A DNA stretch of 8,212 nt. It comes from Pseudomonadota bacterium (lineage in GTDB: Bacteria; Pseudomonadota; Alphaproteobacteria; Caulobacterales; Caulobacteraceae). Shown in pieces: positions 1 to 8,035 of the stretch (its first letter is position 1; each line of letters starts with the position of its first letter). Below the pieces are notes generated by a model. It was not told where the DNA came from. It was given only the letters and a program-made list of their open reading frames with translations, and did no database searches. Position numbers and translations under genes: made by a program. The stretch covers positions 1-8,212 of the forward strand of contig JAEYUE010000011.1 of NCBI GenBank assembly GCA_023433655.1, given 5' to 3'.

Positions 1-16
1 CCCTGGCCGCGACCCA

Positions 17-617
17 CTAGACGCGCTGGGCCAGCATGCTCATGCGGACCAGTTCCGACAGGCTGCGGGCCTGCATCTTGGTCATGACGTTGGCGCGGTA
101 GACCTCGACCGTGCGCGGGCTGATCTCGAGGTCGTAGGCGATGACCTTGTTGGCGTGGCCGGCGACGAGACCGTCCAGCACCTGGCGCTCGCGGGTGGAG
201 AGGGAGGCGATGCGTTCGCGCACCTCGGCTTCCTGGCCCTCGCGCTCGGCGGTCCCGGCCCGGTCGGCCAGGGCGGCGCGGACGGAGGCGAGCAGGGCCT
301 CGTCGTCGAAGGGCTTCTCGATGAAGTCCTTGACCCCGGCCCGGACCGCCTCGATGGCAAGGGGCACGTCGGCGTGGCCGGTCATGACGATGACCGGATG
401 CCGCACGCCCATCTCGGCGAGCTTGCGGACCATCTCGAGCCCGTTCATCTCGGGCATGCGCACGTCGGTGACGATGCAGCCCGGGGCGAGGCGCGCGGCC
501 TCGGCGAGCAGTGCCACGGCCGAGTCGTAGGTGCGCGACACCAGCCCCGCCGTATCGAGGAGGAAGGCCAGGGAATCCCGAACCGCGGGATCATCGTCGA
601 CCACATGGACGATCGGC

Positions 618-628
<11 letters not shown>
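17..628 (-). CDS. fixJ: FixJ-type two-component response regulator (LuxR/NarL-class DNA-binding output)
   Basis: This is a 203-residue transcriptional activator that receives phosphate from FixL and switches on low-oxygen genes. The receiver domain is residues 5-120: acidic pocket Asp11-Asp13, phospho-acceptor Asp55 in VTDVRMPEMNG, switch Thr83 (VMTGHADVP) and Lys105 in DFIEKPF. The motifs DFIEKPF and GHADVP are typical of FixJ. After a linker (121-138) comes a LuxR-type helix-turn-helix at about 140-200, with LSTRERQVL and the recognition segment ISPRTVEVYRANVMTKM. Length matches rhizobial FixJ (about 204). The ATG at 628-626 lies inside the end of fixL, so the two genes overlap by 11 bases. 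A strong Shine-Dalgarno (GAGGAGGAA, complement of 636-644) sits 7 bases upstream, which suggests coupled translation. Its targets, such as a fixK-like gene, are not in the window. A FixJ paralogue paired with another kinase is possible but unlikely given the adjacency. Confidence 0.95.
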
Positions 629-2135
<1,507 letters not shown>

Positions 2136-2142
2136 CCGGCCA

Positions 2143-2146
2143 CTCC
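2143..2146 (-). promoter_or_regulatory. Ribosome binding site that sets the fixL start
   Basis: On the minus strand GGAG is followed by a 7-base spacer and the ATG at 2135-2133. This favours a 505-residue FixL over the TTG start 15 bases further out, whose first codons would contain this very site. Confidence 0.6.
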
Positions 2147-2246
2147 GCAAAGTCCCGTAGGTGGAAGACCCGAATGTCGCCCGCGGGCGGGTCTGGGTAC
2201 TTCACCGGTCATCGGGCTCAGGCCCTCCCGTTCCATTGTTTCGCCC

Positions 2247-2250
2247 AGGA
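2247..2250 (+). promoter_or_regulatory. Ribosome binding site that sets the aox start
   Basis: AGGA is followed by 7 bases and the ATG at 2258. An in-frame ATG at 2174 would add 28 residues with no resemblance to the family and has no good ribosome site, so 2258 is preferred. Confidence 0.65.
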
Positions 2251-2257
2251 CGCAACC

Positions 2258-2947
2258 ATGACCGCTCCGCTTGTCGACCTCTCTGTGCACCATTCTCCGA
2301 AAGGCGTGTCGGACCGCGTCGCCTGGGGCTTCGTCAAGGCGCTGCGCTTCTTCGCCGACACCTTCTTCGCCAAGCGCTACGGACACCGGGCCGTGGTGCT
2401 CGAAACCGTCGCGGCGGTGCCGGGCATGGTCGGAGCCACGCTGAACCACCTGAAGGCCCTGCGCCGGATGAAGGACGACAACGGCTGGATCCGCACCCTG
2501 ATGGACGAGGCCGAGAACGAGCGGATGCACCTGATGACCTTCATCGAGGTGTGCAAGCCGACCCTGTTCGAACGCTTCATGGTCATCGCCGTGCAGTGGG
2601 TCTTCTACCTGTTCTTCTTCGGCCTCTACCTCGTGTCGGCGAAGACGGCGCACCGGGTGGTCGGCTATTTCGAGGAAGAGGCGGTGGTCAGCTACACTCA
2701 CTACCTCGCCGAGATCGACGAGGGCCGCAGCGAGAACGTGCCGGCCCCGGCCATCGCCCGGGCCTACTGGAACCTGCCGGCCGAGGCGACTCTGCGCGAC
2801 GTGGTGCTGGTGGTCCGCGCCGACGAGGCCCACCACCGCGACGTCAACCACGGCTTCGCCAATGAGCTGTGCGGGGCCGAACCGGTCGCCGTGACGCCGT
2901 GCCCGCCGCACGCCGAGCTGCAGCCCGCCTGGAAGATGGCGGCCTGA
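2258..2947 (+). CDS. aox: Alternative oxidase (cyanide-insensitive di-iron ubiquinol oxidase)
   Basis: This 229-residue interfacial membrane protein oxidises ubiquinol and reduces oxygen to water without pumping protons. All di-iron motifs are visible: LETVA (48-52, Glu49), EAENERMHL (84-92, Glu88 and His91), FEEEAV (138-143, one Glu as ligand) and RADEAHHRDVNH (187-198, Glu190 and His193). Two hydrophobic stretches at about 50-62 and 106-128 fit the family's membrane-facing helices. Length is normal for bacterial members, which lack the mitochondrial presequence; no signal peptide is seen. The family contains no haem and is known to tolerate cyanide and, in several organisms, nitric oxide. 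The gene starts 122 bases from divergent fixL and is followed after 13 bases by hemN, so the two are probably co-transcribed. The nearby NO reductase and nnrS suggest a role in respiration under NO stress or low oxygen; that role is inference. Confidence 0.95.
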   Translation: MTAPLVDLSVHHSPKGVSDRVAWGFVKALRFFADTFFAKRYGHRAVVLETVAAVPGMVGATLNHLKALRRMKDDNGWIRTLMDEAENERMHLMTFIEVCKPTLFERFMVIAVQWVFYLFFFGLYLVSAKTAHRVVGYFEEEAVVSYTHYLAEIDEGRSENVPAPAIARAYWNLPAEATLRDVVLVVRADEAHHRDVNHGFANELCGAEPVAVTPCPPHAELQPAWKMAA

Positions 2948-2960
2948 GACGAAGGCCGCC

Positions 2961-4325
2961 ATGTCCAACCGCACCCTCCCGCCGTCGTGGCGCGCCCACG
3001 CCGGGCGCAATCTCCCCCGCTACACCAGCTATCCGACGGCGGTGGCCTTCGAGGCCGCCGCCGGGGAGGGCGAAGCGAGGGCCTGGCTGGCCGCGACGCG
3101 CGCCGACCAGGCCCTTTCGGCCTATGTGCACGTGCCGTTCTGCAAGCGGCTGTGCTGGTACTGCGGCTGCCAGACCAGCGTCTTCCACGAGTACGACCGG
3201 GTCCGCGCCTTCTTCCAGACGCTGAGCCTCGAGGTCGACCTGTGGGCCGACGCCATCGGCCCGCACGCCGGGCTGACCCATCTGCATTTCGGCGGCGGCA
3301 GCCCCAACGCCCTGTCGGCGGAGGACTTCAAGGCCCTGGTCGGTCACATGGTCCGGCGATTCGGGCTGAGGCCCGGGGCCGAGGTGGCGGCGGAGCTGGA
3401 TCCCGGCCTGCTGGGCGAGGCCTTCATCGACGCGGCCGGCGAGGCGGGTGTGACGCGGGTCAGCCTGGGCGTGCAGACCTTCGATCCGGAGGTGCAGGCC
3501 AAGGTCAACCGCATCCAGCCCTTCGATATGGTGGCGGCGGTCAACGAGCGGTTGCGCAAGGTCGGGATCGGGGCGATCAATTTCGACCTGATGTACGGCC
3601 TGCCCGGGCAGACGCCGGAGAATGTGGCGGCCTCGGCTGAGGCGGCCGTGTCGCTGCGGCCGGACCGGTTCGCGGTGTTCGGCTACGCCCACGTGCCGTG
3701 GATGAAGAAGCACCAGGTGATGATCAAGGAAGCCGACCTCGCCGACAGCGACGGGCGCTGGGCCCAGGCCGAGGCGGCGGACGAGACGCTGCGCGCGGCG
3801 GGCTATGTGCGCATCGGTCTGGACCACTACGCCCTGCCGGACGACCCGCTGACGGTCGCCGCGGCGGAGGGGCGGCTGCGGCGCAACTTCCAGGGCTACA
3901 CCGACGATCCGGCCCCGGTGCTGATCCCCGTCGGGCCGTCGTCGATCGGGCGATTCGCCGAGGGCTTCCTGCAGAACGCCCCGACCACCGACCTGTGGGG
4001 GCGCGAAGTCGAGGCCGGGCGTCTGCCGGTGGCGCGGCGTCTGGCGGTCACCGCCGAGGACGAGCTGCGCTCGGCGGTGATCGAGCGGCTGATGTGCGAT
4101 CTGACCGTCGATGTCGGGGCGCTCTGCATGGCGCACGGGTTTGACGCCGGGGCGCTCGACGAGGCCTTGGCCGGGGCGGCGGCGCTGCAGGCCGACGGCT
4201 TGTGCGTCGTGGATGGACGGCGGGTGACGGTGCCGCCCGAGGCGCATCGCGTCATGCGTGTGGCGGCGGCCTGTTTCGACGCGCGCCTGCCGGTCGCCCG
4301 GACGCGGCACGCCCCCGCGGTGTGA
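2961..4325 (+). CDS. hemN: Oxygen-independent coproporphyrinogen III oxidase (radical SAM, HemN)
   Basis: This 454-residue cytoplasmic enzyme decarboxylates coproporphyrinogen III to protoporphyrinogen IX without oxygen, using S-adenosylmethionine and a 4Fe-4S cluster. It opens with the family signature PRYTSYPTA (19-27). The radical-SAM motif is Tyr55-V-H-V-P-F then Cys61-x3-Cys65-x2-Cys68, followed by Cys70, the same spacing as E. coli HemN (457 residues). Further family markers are GGGSPN (111-116), VSLGVQTF (167-174), VNRIQPF (182-188), FDLMYGLPGQT (208-218) and RRNFQGYTD (307-315). The intact C-terminal domain (about 370-445) helps separate true HemN from the HemW haem chaperone. The start has GAAGG five bases upstream. 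It follows aox by 13 bases. Such genes are often under FNR/FixK control, and here HemN would supply haem for qNor when oxygen is scarce. The Ser in GGGSPN, where Thr is usual, is a conservative change. Confidence 0.95.
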   Translation: MSNRTLPPSWRAHAGRNLPRYTSYPTAVAFEAAAGEGEARAWLAATRADQALSAYVHVPFCKRLCWYCGCQTSVFHEYDRVRAFFQTLSLEVDLWADAIGPHAGLTHLHFGGGSPNALSAEDFKALVGHMVRRFGLRPGAEVAAELDPGLLGEAFIDAAGEAGVTRVSLGVQTFDPEVQAKVNRIQPFDMVAAVNERLRKVGIGAINFDLMYGLPGQTPENVAASAEAAVSLRPDRFAVFGYAHVPWMKKHQVMIKEADLADSDGRWAQAEAADETLRAAGYVRIGLDHYALPDDPLTVAAAEGRLRRNFQGYTDDPAPVLIPVGPSSIGRFAEGFLQNAPTTDLWGREVEAGRLPVARRLAVTAEDELRSAVIERLMCDLTVDVGALCMAHGFDAGALDEALAGAAALQADGLCVVDGRRVTVPPEAHRVMRVAAACFDARLPVARTRHAPAV

Positions 4326-4326
4326 C

Positions 4327-4346
4327 CCCGCGACCACGGTCGCGGG
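4327..4346 (+). terminator. GC-rich hairpin just after hemN, possible weak terminator
   Basis: CCCGCGACC (4327-4335) and GGTCGCGGG (4338-4346) are perfectly complementary over 9 bases, with a 2-base centre (more likely 8 pairs with a 4-base loop). The hairpin begins one base after the hemN stop. There is no T-run immediately after it; only a T-rich patch (TTTGTT, 4359-4364) follows 12 bases later. It could end or attenuate the aox-hemN transcript, or protect its 3' end. Confidence 0.4.
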
Positions 4347-4366
4347 CGAACGTCGCAGTTTGTTCG
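4347..4366. repeat. Short inverted repeat CGAAC-N10-GTTCG upstream of the NO reductase gene
   Basis: CGAAC (4347-4351) and GTTCG (4362-4366) are inverted copies separated by 10 bases, so the arms lie about one and a half helical turns apart, as in many dimeric operators. The site overlaps the TTG-N8-CAA element at 4360-4373. A chance origin cannot be excluded with 5-base arms. Confidence 0.25.
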
Positions 4367-4373
4367 GGCGCAA
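4360..4373. promoter_or_regulatory. Candidate FNR/NnrR/DNR-type binding site upstream of qNor gene
   Basis: TTGTTCGGGCGCAA has the TTG-N8-CAA geometry bound by CRP/FNR-family regulators. The right half CGCAA matches the half-site usually quoted for NO-responsive NnrR/DNR regulators; the left half TTGTT matches in its TTG only. The site lies 81 bases upstream of the qNor ATG, a sensible distance for activation. A weak -10-like hexamer TCCAAT (4405-4410) lies downstream. At this GC content a chance TTG-N8-CAA in a 129-base gap should be rare (roughly 1 in 100 by base composition). No regulator gene of this class is in the window. Confidence 0.45.
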
Positions 4374-4454
4374 CGTCCCGACCCGTCGATCGGCCGATGG
4401 AGGCTCCAATGGGCCGGGTCCGGAGACGCCGGGGGGCCGCAGGGAAACCGCGAG

Positions 4455-6737
4455 ATGACAACCAGACGACTATGGATCGTCCTCGCCCTGATCATGGCGG
4501 CCTCGTTCGCCGTGCTGGGGCTGATGGGCAGGGAGATCAACCGGCAGGCCCCGCCGATACCGGCGCAGGTCGTCGACACGGCGGGGACGGTGCTGTTCAC
4601 CCGCGACGACATCCAGACCGGCCAGCTGGCCTGGCAATCGATGGGCGGCCAGCAGGTCGGCTCGGTGTGGGGACACGGCGGCTACGTCGCGCCTGACTGG
4701 TCGGCCGACCAGCTGCACCGCGAGATCACCGGCCTGCTGGACATCTGGGCGCAGCGCGAGCACGGCTCGACCTACGCAGCCCTCGACGCCGAGCAGCAGG
4801 CGGCGCTGAAGGCGCGGGTCAAGCGCGAGATGCGCACCAACACCTACGACCCGGCGACGGGGACGATCACGGTGTCGGCGGACCGGGCTGAGGCCATCCG
4901 TCAGGTGAAGGCGCACTATGTCGCCCTGTTCAGCGCCGATCCGGCGCTGGAGAGCCTGCGCGAACAGTACGCCATCGCCAATGACGCGGTGCCCGACCTC
5001 GGCCGCCGCAACCAGATCGCCGCCTTCTACTGGTGGGCCAGCTGGGGCGCCTCGACCAACCGGCCGGATTCGAACATCACCTACACCTCGAACTGGCCGC
5101 ACGAGCCGCTGATCGACAACGTGCCGACCTCGGCGAATATCGTCTGGTCGGTGGGCAGCGTGCTGCTGCTGATCTTCGGCGTCGCCGCCCTGGTGTTCTG
5201 GCACGCGCGCCAGCCCAAGGACGAGCATGTGGCCCCGCCGGACAGCGATCCGCTGTTCAGCATCAAGCCGACGCCGTCGATGAAGGCCGCCGGCAAGTAT
5301 TTCCTGACCGTCATCGCCCTGTTCCTGCTACAGGTCGGGCTGGGCGCGGTGACCGCCCACTATGCGGTCGAGGGGCATGACTTCTACGGCATCCCGCTGT
5401 CGGAATGGATCCCGTATGCGGTGACCCGCACCTGGCACACCCAGCTGGCGGTGTTCTGGATCGCCACGGCCTGGCTGGGCACGGGCCTCTACATCGCGCC
5501 GATGATCTCGGGCCATGAGCCGCGCTTCCAGAAGCTGGGCGTCAACCTGCTGTGGGTGGCCCTGGTGGTAGTGGTGCTGGGCTCGATGGCCGGCGAATGG
5601 TTCGGCGTTCAGCAGGTGTTCGACCTGAACACCAACTGGTGGTTCGGCCACCAGGGATGGGAGTACATCGACCTTGGCCGCTTCTGGCAGATCCTGCTCT
5701 TCGTCGGCCTGTTGCTGTGGCTGGCGCTGGTGACCCGCGCCCTGTGGCCGGCGCTGCGCAAGCCGCAGCAGGCCAAGCCGGTGCTGGTCATCCTGTTCCT
5801 GTCGACGGTGGCGATCGCCCTGTTCTACGCGGCCGGCTTCATGTGGGGCAAACACACCCACATCTCGATGGTCGAGTACTGGCGCTGGTGGGTGGTCCAC
5901 CTGTGGGTCGAGGGCTTCTTCGAAGTGTTCGCCACGGCGGTGATCAGCCTTCTGTTCGTCCGCCTGGGCCTGGTGCGCGCCTCGGTGGCCAACCTGGCGG
6001 TGGTGTTCGGCACCATCGTGTTCATGACCGGCGGCGTGCTGGGCACCGCCCACCACTGGTACTTCGCCGGCACGCCGACCTCGGTGATGGCCATCGGCTC
6101 GGTGTTCTCGGCCCTTGAGGTCGTGCCGCTGGCCCTGGTCGGCTTCGAGGCCTTCGAGAACTGGCGGCACACCAAGGCGGCGCCGTGGGTGCAGGCCTAC
6201 AAGTGGCCGATCATGTTCTTCGTGGCCGTGGCCTTCTGGAACCTGCTCGGCGCCGGGGTCTTCGGCTTCATGATCAACCCGCCGCTGAGCCTGTATTACA
6301 TCCAGGGCCTCAACACGACGGCGACCCACGCCCACAGCGCCCTGTTCGGGGTGTACGGGATGCTGGGCATCGGCCTGCTGCTGTTCTGCTTCCGCAGCCT
6401 GGCGCGGCGCGAGGCCTGGAACGACAGGCTGCTGGCGTGGACCTTCTGGCTGCTGAACGGCGGCCTGGCCATGATGGTGTTCATGTCGCTGCTGCCCATC
6501 GGCGTGGTGCAGGCCTTCGCCAGCATCGAGCAGGGCATGTGGTTCGCCCGCTCGCCGGAGGTGATCCACTCGCCGCTGGTCCAGACCCTGGTCTGGATGC
6601 GGGTGCCGGGCGACGTGGTGTTCAGCGCCGGGGCCCTGACCCTGGCCCTGTTCGCCGGCCGGCTGGTGATCGGGGGGCTGAAGCCGCGCCCCGTCGCCAA
6701 GCCGGGGGCCGAACCCGCGACCCTGCCGGCGGAGTAG
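4455..6737 (+). CDS. norB: Quinol-dependent nitric oxide reductase (qNor, single-subunit NorB/NorZ)
   Basis: This 760-residue inner-membrane enzyme reduces two NO to N2O with electrons from quinol. Residues 5-24 form a first membrane helix. Residues 25-227 form a large external domain like the NorC part of qNors, with no CxxCH, so there is no haem c and quinol is the expected donor. About thirteen hydrophobic segments then run from 228 to 742, giving the 14 helices usual for qNor. Predicted metal ligands are in place: His328 (RTWHTQLAVFW) and His627 for haem b, His625 for haem b3 (THAHSALFG), and for FeB His482 and Glu486 (VHLWVEGFFE) with His533 and His534 (GTAHHWYF). Glu555 (ALEVVPL) matches a conserved glutamate of the active site. 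AGGGA lies 9 bases before the ATG. The gene is full length, has its own leader with an FNR/NnrR-like site, and is followed by a terminator. Confidence 0.96.
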   Translation: MTTRRLWIVLALIMAASFAVLGLMGREINRQAPPIPAQVVDTAGTVLFTRDDIQTGQLAWQSMGGQQVGSVWGHGGYVAPDWSADQLHREITGLLDIWAQREHGSTYAALDAEQQAALKARVKREMRTNTYDPATGTITVSADRAEAIRQVKAHYVALFSADPALESLREQYAIANDAVPDLGRRNQIAAFYWWASWGASTNRPDSNITYTSNWPHEPLIDNVPTSANIVWSVGSVLLLIFGVAALVFWHARQPKDEHVAPPDSDPLFSIKPTPSMKAAGKYFLTVIALFLLQVGLGAVTAHYAVEGHDFYGIPLSEWIPYAVTRTWHTQLAVFWIATAWLGTGLYIAPMISGHEPRFQKLGVNLLWVALVVVVLGSMAGEWFGVQQVFDLNTNWWFGHQGWEYIDLGRFWQILLFVGLLLWLALVTRALWPALRKPQQAKPVLVILFLSTVAIALFYAAGFMWGKHTHISMVEYWRWWVVHLWVEGFFEVFATAVISLLFVRLGLVRASVANLAVVFGTIVFMTGGVLGTAHHWYFAGTPTSVMAIGSVFSALEVVPLALVGFEAFENWRHTKAAPWVQAYKWPIMFFVAVAFWNLLGAGVFGFMINPPLSLYYIQGLNTTATHAHSALFGVYGMLGIGLLLFCFRSLARREAWNDRLLAWTFWLLNGGLAMMVFMSLLPIGVVQAFASIEQGMWFARSPEVIHSPLVQTLVWMRVPGDVVFSAGALTLALFAGRLVIGGLKPRPVAKPGAEPATLPAE

Positions 6738-6752
6738 GCCGGGAGGCGTACC

Positions 6753-6792
6753 GGGCGGGGAGCGGTTCGCCGCTTCCCGCCCACCTGTTTTT
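6753..6792 (+). terminator. Intrinsic terminator between qNor gene and nnrS
   Basis: GGGCGGGGAGCGG (6753-6765) pairs with CCGCTTCCCGCCC (6770-6782) over 13 positions with one G-T wobble, closing a TTCG tetraloop (6766-6769). After ACCTG comes a run of five T (6788-6792). It begins 15 bases after the stop codon. This is the classical layout of a Rho-independent terminator, though the T-run starts five bases beyond the stem. It should stop or reduce read-through into nnrS. Confidence 0.75.
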
Positions 6793-6812
6793 CGAGTGAG
6801 GATACGAGTCCC

Positions 6813-7994
6813 GTGGCCACATCCGCCGAATCCATCCGCGCCTGGTCGGGGCCGCCCCTGTTCAGCTTCGGCTTCCGCCCCTTCTTCCTGTTCTCGGCGG
6901 CCTGGGCCGCCCTTGCGGTGCCGGTCTGGGTGGCGTCGATGGCGCTGGGCGACGGCACGGTCGGGGCCATGGATGGCCGGCTGTGGCACATCCACGAGAT
7001 GCTGTTCGGCTATCTGGCGGGGGTCATCGCCGGCTTCCTGCTCACGGCGGTGCCGAACTGGACCGGGCGGCTGCCGGTCACCGGCGGCTGGCTGGCCGGG
7101 CTGTTCGGCCTGTGGCTGGCGGGACGCGTGGCGGGCTTCCTGCCGGCGTCCCTGGCCGTTCCGGCGGCGGGGATCGACAGCGCCTTCCTGGTGGTGTTCG
7201 CCGGCCTGATCTGGCGCGAGGTGCTGGCGGCGAGGAACCGGCGGAACCTGCCGGTCTGCCTGCTGGTCACCCTGCTGGCGACGGCCAACATCGCCTTTCA
7301 TCTGCGCGGGGTCTGGCCGGTGTTCGGCCCGGGGGCCGAGCGGGCGGCGGTGGCGGTGGTCACCGGCCTGATCGCCCTGATCGGCGGGCGGGTGACGCCC
7401 AGCTTCACCCAGAACTGGACCCTGGCGCGCGGCCTCAAGGCCGGGCCGACCCCTTTCAACCGCTTCGACGCGGGCGTGCTGGCGCTGACCGGCGTGGCGC
7501 TGGCGGCGTGGGTGGCGGCCCCATGGGCGGCGCCGACCGGCGGGCTGATGGTGCTGGCGGGGGCCGCCAACCTGGCCCGGCTGGCGCGGTGGCGAGGCTG
7601 GCTGGCGCGGCGCGAGCCGCTGGTGTGGATCCTGCACCTCGGCTACGCCTGGGTCGGGATCGGGCTGATCCTGCTGGGACTGGCGGCGCTGGTTCCGGCG
7701 GCCGTGCCCTTCACCGCGGGCGTCCACGCCTTGACCGCCGGCGCCATGGGGGTCGAGACCCTGGCGATCATGACGCGGGCGACGCGGGGCCACACCGGCC
7801 GGCCGCGGGTGGCGGACAAGGCGACCACGGCGATCTATCTGCTGATCCTCTCGGCGGCGGTGGTGCGGGTGTGCGCGCCCTTCCACGCCGCGTGGAGCGT
7901 GCCCCTGCTGGCGGTGTCGGCGACGCTGTGGGCGCTGGCCTTCGCCGGCTTCGTCGCCGCCTATGGCCCGATGCTGCTGCGGCGTTCGCTCTGA
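6813..7994 (+). CDS. nnrS: NnrS family haem/copper membrane protein (NO stress)
   Basis: This is a 393-residue polytopic inner-membrane protein. Members bind haem and copper and are linked to NO and nitrosative stress resistance; the exact reaction is not settled. Family marks are the opening PLFSFGFRPFFLFSA (15-29), LWHIHEMLFGY (57-67, with His59 and His61), TANIAFHL (157-164, His163), GGRVTPSFTQNW (191-202), LHLGYAW (274-280), HALTAGAMG (305-313) and MTRATRGHTGR (320-330, His327). Eleven or twelve hydrophobic segments span the protein, and the length fits the family (about 400). The start is GTG at 6813, with GAGGA (6798-6802) ten bases upstream; the family's N-terminal motif begins soon after, so little can be missing. 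The gene follows qNor by 75 bases, but a terminator lies between them, so it may need its own promoter or depend on read-through. Many nnrS genes are regulated by NO-sensing NnrR or NsrR. Confidence 0.93.
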   Translation: MATSAESIRAWSGPPLFSFGFRPFFLFSAAWAALAVPVWVASMALGDGTVGAMDGRLWHIHEMLFGYLAGVIAGFLLTAVPNWTGRLPVTGGWLAGLFGLWLAGRVAGFLPASLAVPAAGIDSAFLVVFAGLIWREVLAARNRRNLPVCLLVTLLATANIAFHLRGVWPVFGPGAERAAVAVVTGLIALIGGRVTPSFTQNWTLARGLKAGPTPFNRFDAGVLALTGVALAAWVAAPWAAPTGGLMVLAGAANLARLARWRGWLARREPLVWILHLGYAWVGIGLILLGLAALVPAAVPFTAGVHALTAGAMGVETLAIMTRATRGHTGRPRVADKATTAIYLLILSAAVVRVCAPFHAAWSVPLLAVSATLWALAFAGFVAAYGPMLLRRSL

Positions 7995-7998
7995 GCTT

Positions 7999-8020
7999 GT
8001 CCTCGCGCAAGGCGGGGGAC
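7999..8020 (+). repeat. Imperfect hairpin downstream of nnrS
   Basis: GTCCTCGC (7999-8006) pairs with GCG (8012-8014) and GGGAC (8016-8020), with one bulged G, one G-T wobble and a GCAAG loop. No T-run follows, so terminator activity is doubtful. It covers the purine run GGGGGA (8014-8019) ahead of the next gene and so could influence its translation, or be a REP-like element. Confidence 0.3.
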
Positions 8021-8035
8021 GACGGCGTGTGAGAC

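Larger units (their letters stand above)
2136..2257. promoter_or_regulatory. Divergent fixL / aox intergenic control region
   Basis: The 122 bases between the divergent start codons of fixL and aox must hold promoters for both directions, unless transcripts enter from outside. A perfect palindrome GCCCGCGGGC (2179-2188) lies within a wider inverted pair GACCCG (2167-2172) and CGGGTC (2188-2193). This could be a bidirectional operator or simply a GC-rich hairpin. No TTG-N8-CAA (FNR/FixK/NnrR) site is present on either strand, and no convincing -35/-10 pair stands out. The promoter role is inferred from position only. Confidence 0.5.

Noticed and set aside
2157..2164. A FixJ-site-like octamer GTAGGTGG in the fixL-aox gap
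   Set aside because: It matches only six of eight positions of the consensus GTAMGTAG as I recall it, with no second copy, so it is not distinguishable from chance.
2174..2257. A 28-residue N-terminal extension of the alternative oxidase from the ATG at 2174
   Set aside because: No family resemblance and no good ribosome site; AGGA at the right distance supports the ATG at 2258.
2961..4325. The possibility that the radical-SAM gene is HemW (haem chaperone) rather than HemN
   Set aside because: The length (454), the N-terminal PRYTSYPTA, the fourth cysteine in CxxxCxxCxC, and VNRIQPF and RRNFQGYTD all fit HemN.
2844..4409. A 521-codon minus-strand open frame antisense to hemN
   Set aside because: It is a shadow of hemN: Arg/His/Gly-rich, no motif, and it overlaps the end of aox and the norB leader.
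4455..6737. The possibility that the 760-residue protein is a cytochrome-c-dependent NorB
   Set aside because: It carries the fused N-terminal domain of qNors, has no CxxCH haem c motif, and no norC lies next to it.
5328..7886. An 852-codon open frame on the minus strand, antisense to qNor, the terminator and nnrS
   Set aside because: Its composition (rich in Arg, Gly, Pro, His, Gln) is typical of a shadow frame in GC-rich DNA. The plus-strand genes have all family motifs, and this frame crosses their intergenic gap without any recognisable domain.
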